Positions 14,224 through 16,886 of a stretch of 16,886 nucleotides of DNA are shown piece after piece. The stretch's first letter is position 1. Each line of letters opens with the position of its first letter. The notes beneath the pieces are model-generated. The model was not told where the DNA came from. It was given only the letters and a program-made list of their open reading frames with translations, and ran no database searches. The stretch comes from Prado023 sp049688395 (GTDB taxonomy: Bacteria; Actinomycetota; Actinomycetes; S36-B12; CAIYMF01): positions 1-16,886 of the forward strand of contig JBAVKQ010000127.1 in NCBI GenBank assembly GCA_049688395.1, written 5' to 3'. The position numbers were made by a program, and so were the translations under genes.

Positions 14224-16836
14224 TCAGGGCAGCAGTCGCCAGCCGGTGGGCAGGACCGAGCGCGGGGCCAGGATCGCCACGACTCGACGGGACCAGTGCA
14301 CCTGGGCGGACAATGCGCGGCGCACGCAGCGCACGTCGGGTGCGAGGTCCGCGGGTCGACCCGCGCCGGCACCGGCACCGACCCCGGCATCGACCCCGGC
14401 GGCGCCGGCAGGACCTCGGCCACCACCGGCCCCGCTGTTCCCGGTCGGACCGCTGCCACTGGCCCCGCTGCCCCCGGTCGGACCGCTGCCACCCGGGCTG
14501 GTGCTCGTCGCCGTCCCGGCCGAAACGGCAGGATCCGCTCCGTAGCGTTCCCACTCCACCGCGCGCAGGATCCGGTCGAGTGCCTGCTGCCCCGGATCGG
14601 TCTGCCGGTGCGGGTCCCGCTGCGGGTCCGGGGTCGGGAGCCGGTCCCCATCCCGGATCAACTCCGCGACGCGCGCCAGCGTCATCCGCGGGGTCGCCTG
14701 CGCAGTGCCCAGGCCGAGGTCCACGAGCGTGTCGACCACTTCCGCGAAGGCCGCCTGCCCATCGGCCGCACGCAGGCGCTCTCGTCGGCGCGTCATCCGT
14801 AGGGCCCCCGGAACCAGCGCGAGGACGAGCACGCCGGCCAGGACGAGCCAGGGCAGGGGCAACCCGCCGCTGCCCGGCTGTGTCGCGTCCGAGGCGGTGA
14901 CGTCATCGGTGAGCCCGTCGGGCTCCGGCGAGTCGGGTGCCTGCGTGGGTGCCGCCGGCTCGGTGGGCGCCGCGCTCTGCGCCGGCTGGTCCGGTGCGCC
15001 TTCCCTGGAGTAGGCCGGGGTGATCGATGTCGCTGCTCCCGGGGTCGGCTCGAACCGGATCCATCCGGCGGAGCCCATCCAGAGCTCGGGCCAGGCGTGC
15101 GCGTCGGTACCGCGCACCACCCACTGCTCGCCCTCCGGGCTGCCCTGGGTGAAGCCCACGACGACCCGGGCAGGGATGCCCACTGAGCGGGCCATCAGCG
15201 CCATGGTGGCCGCGAACTGCTCGCAGTACCCGACCCGTTCTGCCAGGAAGTCGGCCAGGGGTCGGCCCCCCGAGGGACCCTCCACTGCGGTGGAGTAGGT
15301 GAAGCCCCCATCGGTGGTGAACCAGCGCTGCAGGGCCACCGCCGAGTCGAAGGGGGTCGAGCTGTCCGCGGTGATTGCCTGCGCCAGCCGCGGCAACTCG
15401 TCGCTGACCAGCGGGCCGGGATCCGCGAGGTTCTCGGCGAGCACCAGCTGTGGGTCGATCGGTGCCCTGCTCGCAGCACGCAGCACGGTGGGGTCCTGCT
15501 CGGGCACCTGCGCCACCAGCCCGATCCGGGCTCCCTCGATCGTGTCCCCGTCGACGCGGATGGGCAGCGACGTGCGCTGATCCCACTGGACCGCCCAGTC
15601 GTTGAGCGAGGCCACGGAACCCGCCGGGCTGGGCAGGGTGGACCCGCCCAGCGGCCCGACATCGAGGCGGTACTCCGCAAGGCGGTCACGCGACTGATCG
15701 GCGCCCCCCTGGGCCGCCCCGGTGGCACTGGCCGGGGGGGTCGGGCCCCGCTGGCTGTCACGGACCCGCGAGAAGGTCACGCCGTCGAAGAATTCGAGCA
15801 CCGCCGTGCGCAGGTAGTCCGGCTGCTCCGCTGTGCTGGCCATCGTGAGCACCGCGCGGGTGTCGTTGCTGACCAATGAGCGGCGCAACGAGACCAGTTC
15901 GTCGACCTGGATGGTGCCCGTGCCGGGCCCGGCCCCGAGGTCGACGACGTCGGCCGGTCCACGCAGCGTGGCCAGGCCGCCGACGAGCAGGGCGATCGAG
16001 GTGCAGCCCGCGGCGATCACCAGGCCCACTCCGGGGGATCCGGCCTTCGCGCCGGGGCTCCACGCTGCCGTCCGCTCGCGCTGCATCGCTGCAACCAGGG
16101 CCAACCACGCCAGCGCGACCAGCACGAAGGCCCAACCGGGCAGCACGCCTCGGTTGACCGCCCACGGCACCACGAAGAGCGCCGCGAGCGGCAGAATCGT
16201 CATCCCCGGCAGATCCAGGCCGGCGGCCAGCGTGTCCACCACCAGGGCGGTGAGCCCGATCCCGGCGACGATGAGAAGCAGCAGCCCAACGTCCGGACCT
16301 GCCGGCGGTGTGGTGGCGTTCGCGTACTCCCGGCCCTGTACCGCCAGGTCGCGCAGCCGGCCCAGGGCGGCCGGACCGGGTACCACCCCCCCGGGCGCCT
16401 CATCCCGGGCGAACAGCGCCACGAGCGTGGCCAGCAGGACCGCGAACTGGACCAGGGGCTGCAACGGCGCCATCACCCGCAGCGTGCGGGCCACGGCTCC
16501 CGAGACCACGATCACGGCCACGACGACGGCCGTGCGGCCGAGCCACCAGCCATTGTCGACCAGCGGGGCCAAGGACAGCGAGCTCACCACGACAGCCAGG
16601 CCACCGACCGCACCGACGAACCAGCGTCCGACGGCCAGGCGCTGCGCCAGCACCTCGCCGCGGCCCTGGCGAACCCCTGGCCGTGGCATCCCCGGGCGAG
16701 GTGGGCCCGGTAGCCCTCCGGTCGGCCGGCTGGCGCCGCGCGGCGACTCTGCGGACCTGACGTGTCGCTCGAGGACGTCGGCACCAGCCCCGGTCCGGTC
16801 GCCGCCCCGCCCGTGTGGGCTCGGTGGCCGGCTCAT
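14224..16836 (-). CDS. TgpA-like membrane transglutaminase (DUF3488 - transglutaminase core - DUF4129)
   Basis: An 870-residue membrane protein. A basic, Pro-rich N-terminal tail (1-62) is followed by about seven membrane helices (DUF3488, roughly 68-290) and then an exported transglutaminase-like domain with C538 (GYCEQFAATMALMARSVGIPARVVVGF), H580 (DAHAWPEL) and E596 (RFEPTPG) in triad positions. After a Pro/Ala/Thr-rich linker comes a last helix (about 650-672) and a cytoplasmic DUF4129 segment. The DUF4129 part is interrupted by a Gly/Ser/Ala-rich stretch near 775-830. Such proteins act at the cell envelope; Pseudomonas TgpA is essential, but the substrate is unknown. The ATG overlaps the stop of the upstream gene (ATGA), so the two are coupled. 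Confidence 0.93.
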   Translation of the reverse strand: MSRPPSPHGRGGDRTGAGADVLERHVRSAESPRGASRPTGGLPGPPRPGMPRPGVRQGRGEVLAQRLAVGRWFVGAVGGLAVVVSSLSLAPLVDNGWWLGRTAVVVAVIVVSGAVARTLRVMAPLQPLVQFAVLLATLVALFARDEAPGGVVPGPAALGRLRDLAVQGREYANATTPPAGPDVGLLLLIVAGIGLTALVVDTLAAGLDLPGMTILPLAALFVVPWAVNRGVLPGWAFVLVALAWLALVAAMQRERTAAWSPGAKAGSPGVGLVIAAGCTSIALLVGGLATLRGPADVVDLGAGPGTGTIQVDELVSLRRSLVSNDTRAVLTMASTAEQPDYLRTAVLEFFDGVTFSRVRDSQRGPTPPASATGAAQGGADQSRDRLAEYRLDVGPLGGSTLPSPAGSVASLNDWAVQWDQRTSLPIRVDGDTIEGARIGLVAQVPEQDPTVLRAASRAPIDPQLVLAENLADPGPLVSDELPRLAQAITADSSTPFDSAVALQRWFTTDGGFTYSTAVEGPSGGRPLADFLAERVGYCEQFAATMALMARSVGIPARVVVGFTQGSPEGEQWVVRGTDAHAWPELWMGSAGWIRFEPTPGAATSITPAYSREGAPDQPAQSAAPTEPAAPTQAPDSPEPDGLTDDVTASDATQPGSGGLPLPWLVLAGVLVLALVPGALRMTRRRERLRAADGQAAFAEVVDTLVDLGLGTAQATPRMTLARVAELIRDGDRLPTPDPQRDPHRQTDPGQQALDRILRAVEWERYGADPAVSAGTATSTSPGGSGPTGGSGASGSGPTGNSGAGGGRGPAGAAGVDAGVGAGAGAGRPADLAPDVRCVRRALSAQVHWSRRVVAILAPRSVLPTGWRLLP
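14431..14496. repeat. 33-bp tandem repeat, two copies, in the transglutaminase tail
   Basis: Units 14431-14463 and 14464-14496 share CCCGGTCGGACCGCTGCCAC exactly and differ at a few other positions. They encode two copies of an 11-residue Ser/Gly/Pro unit (SGPTGxSGAxG) in the disordered C-terminal region. Confidence 0.8.
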
Positions 16837-16886
16837 CGTCGTGCCCCCAGTTGGGCCCAGGTCTGCGCCACAGCCGGGGCCCCGGT
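16833..16886 (-). CDS. C-terminal 17 codons of an upstream gene, probably DUF58
   Basis: Reading in from the right edge on the minus strand, 17 codons (ending TWAQLGARR) run to a TGA whose bases overlap the transglutaminase ATG. The stop position and ATGA overlap show a real coupled gene. In actinobacteria the gene directly upstream of a TgpA-like transglutaminase is usually a DUF58 protein, with a MoxR ATPase before it. Too little sequence is present to confirm that identity. Confidence 0.6.
   Translation of the reverse strand, partial: TGAPAVAQTWAQLGARR

Overview
This window is chromosomal DNA of a high-GC actinobacterium. The protein families (DUF3040, DUF6504, SAV_6107-type HEPN, DnaE2, DUF3488 transglutaminase), the strong third-position GC bias, the frequent GTG starts and the LexA box of TCGAAC-N4-GTTCGA type all point there. 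I cannot place the genus. No rRNA, tRNA, CRISPR array, insertion sequence, integrase or phage gene was seen.

Left part (1-6051), membrane, envelope and pigment functions. A minus-strand pair runs off the left edge: a CruF-type carotenoid biosynthesis protein whose stop overlaps the start (ATGA) of a family-2 glycosyltransferase. This layout resembles the cruF/cruG carotenoid hydratase and glycosyltransferase pair. Going rightward on the plus strand come a VOC/glyoxalase-fold protein, an MscS-type mechanosensitive channel, a 51-residue single-membrane-span ORF and a family-4 glycosyltransferase. A CrtA-like (spheroidene monooxygenase family) gene converges on the last of these across a strong shared hairpin. 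Several genes here (cruF, VOC, GT4, crtA-like) lack a Shine-Dalgarno sequence and have a TANNNT element 6-8 nt before the start, so they may be leaderless.

Centre (6086-12481), a DNA-damage-inducible translesion cluster. One promoter combines a -35/-10 pair, a PafBC/RecA-NDp-like element and a perfect LexA palindrome. It is followed by a leader of about 160 nt with two strong hairpins. Then come DUF6504, a SAV_6107 HEPN protein, DnaE2 (error-prone replicative-type polymerase) and DinB (Pol IV). No ImuA'/ImuB is present in the window. The DUF6504 protein looks like the C-terminal tail module of ImuB, and DnaE2 carries its own clamp-motif-like QLSLDL. I propose that this is a split, ImuB-less mutasome with a HEPN component. 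Between dnaE2 and dinB lies a four-unit 15-bp tandem repeat inside a possible 37-codon ORF.

Right part (12482-16886), a cell-envelope neighbourhood. It has a plus-strand DUF3040 membrane protein, a minus-strand alpha/beta hydrolase, and a minus-strand TgpA-like transglutaminase. The last is translationally coupled (ATGA) to an upstream gene of which only the final 17 codons are visible, probably DUF58 by context.
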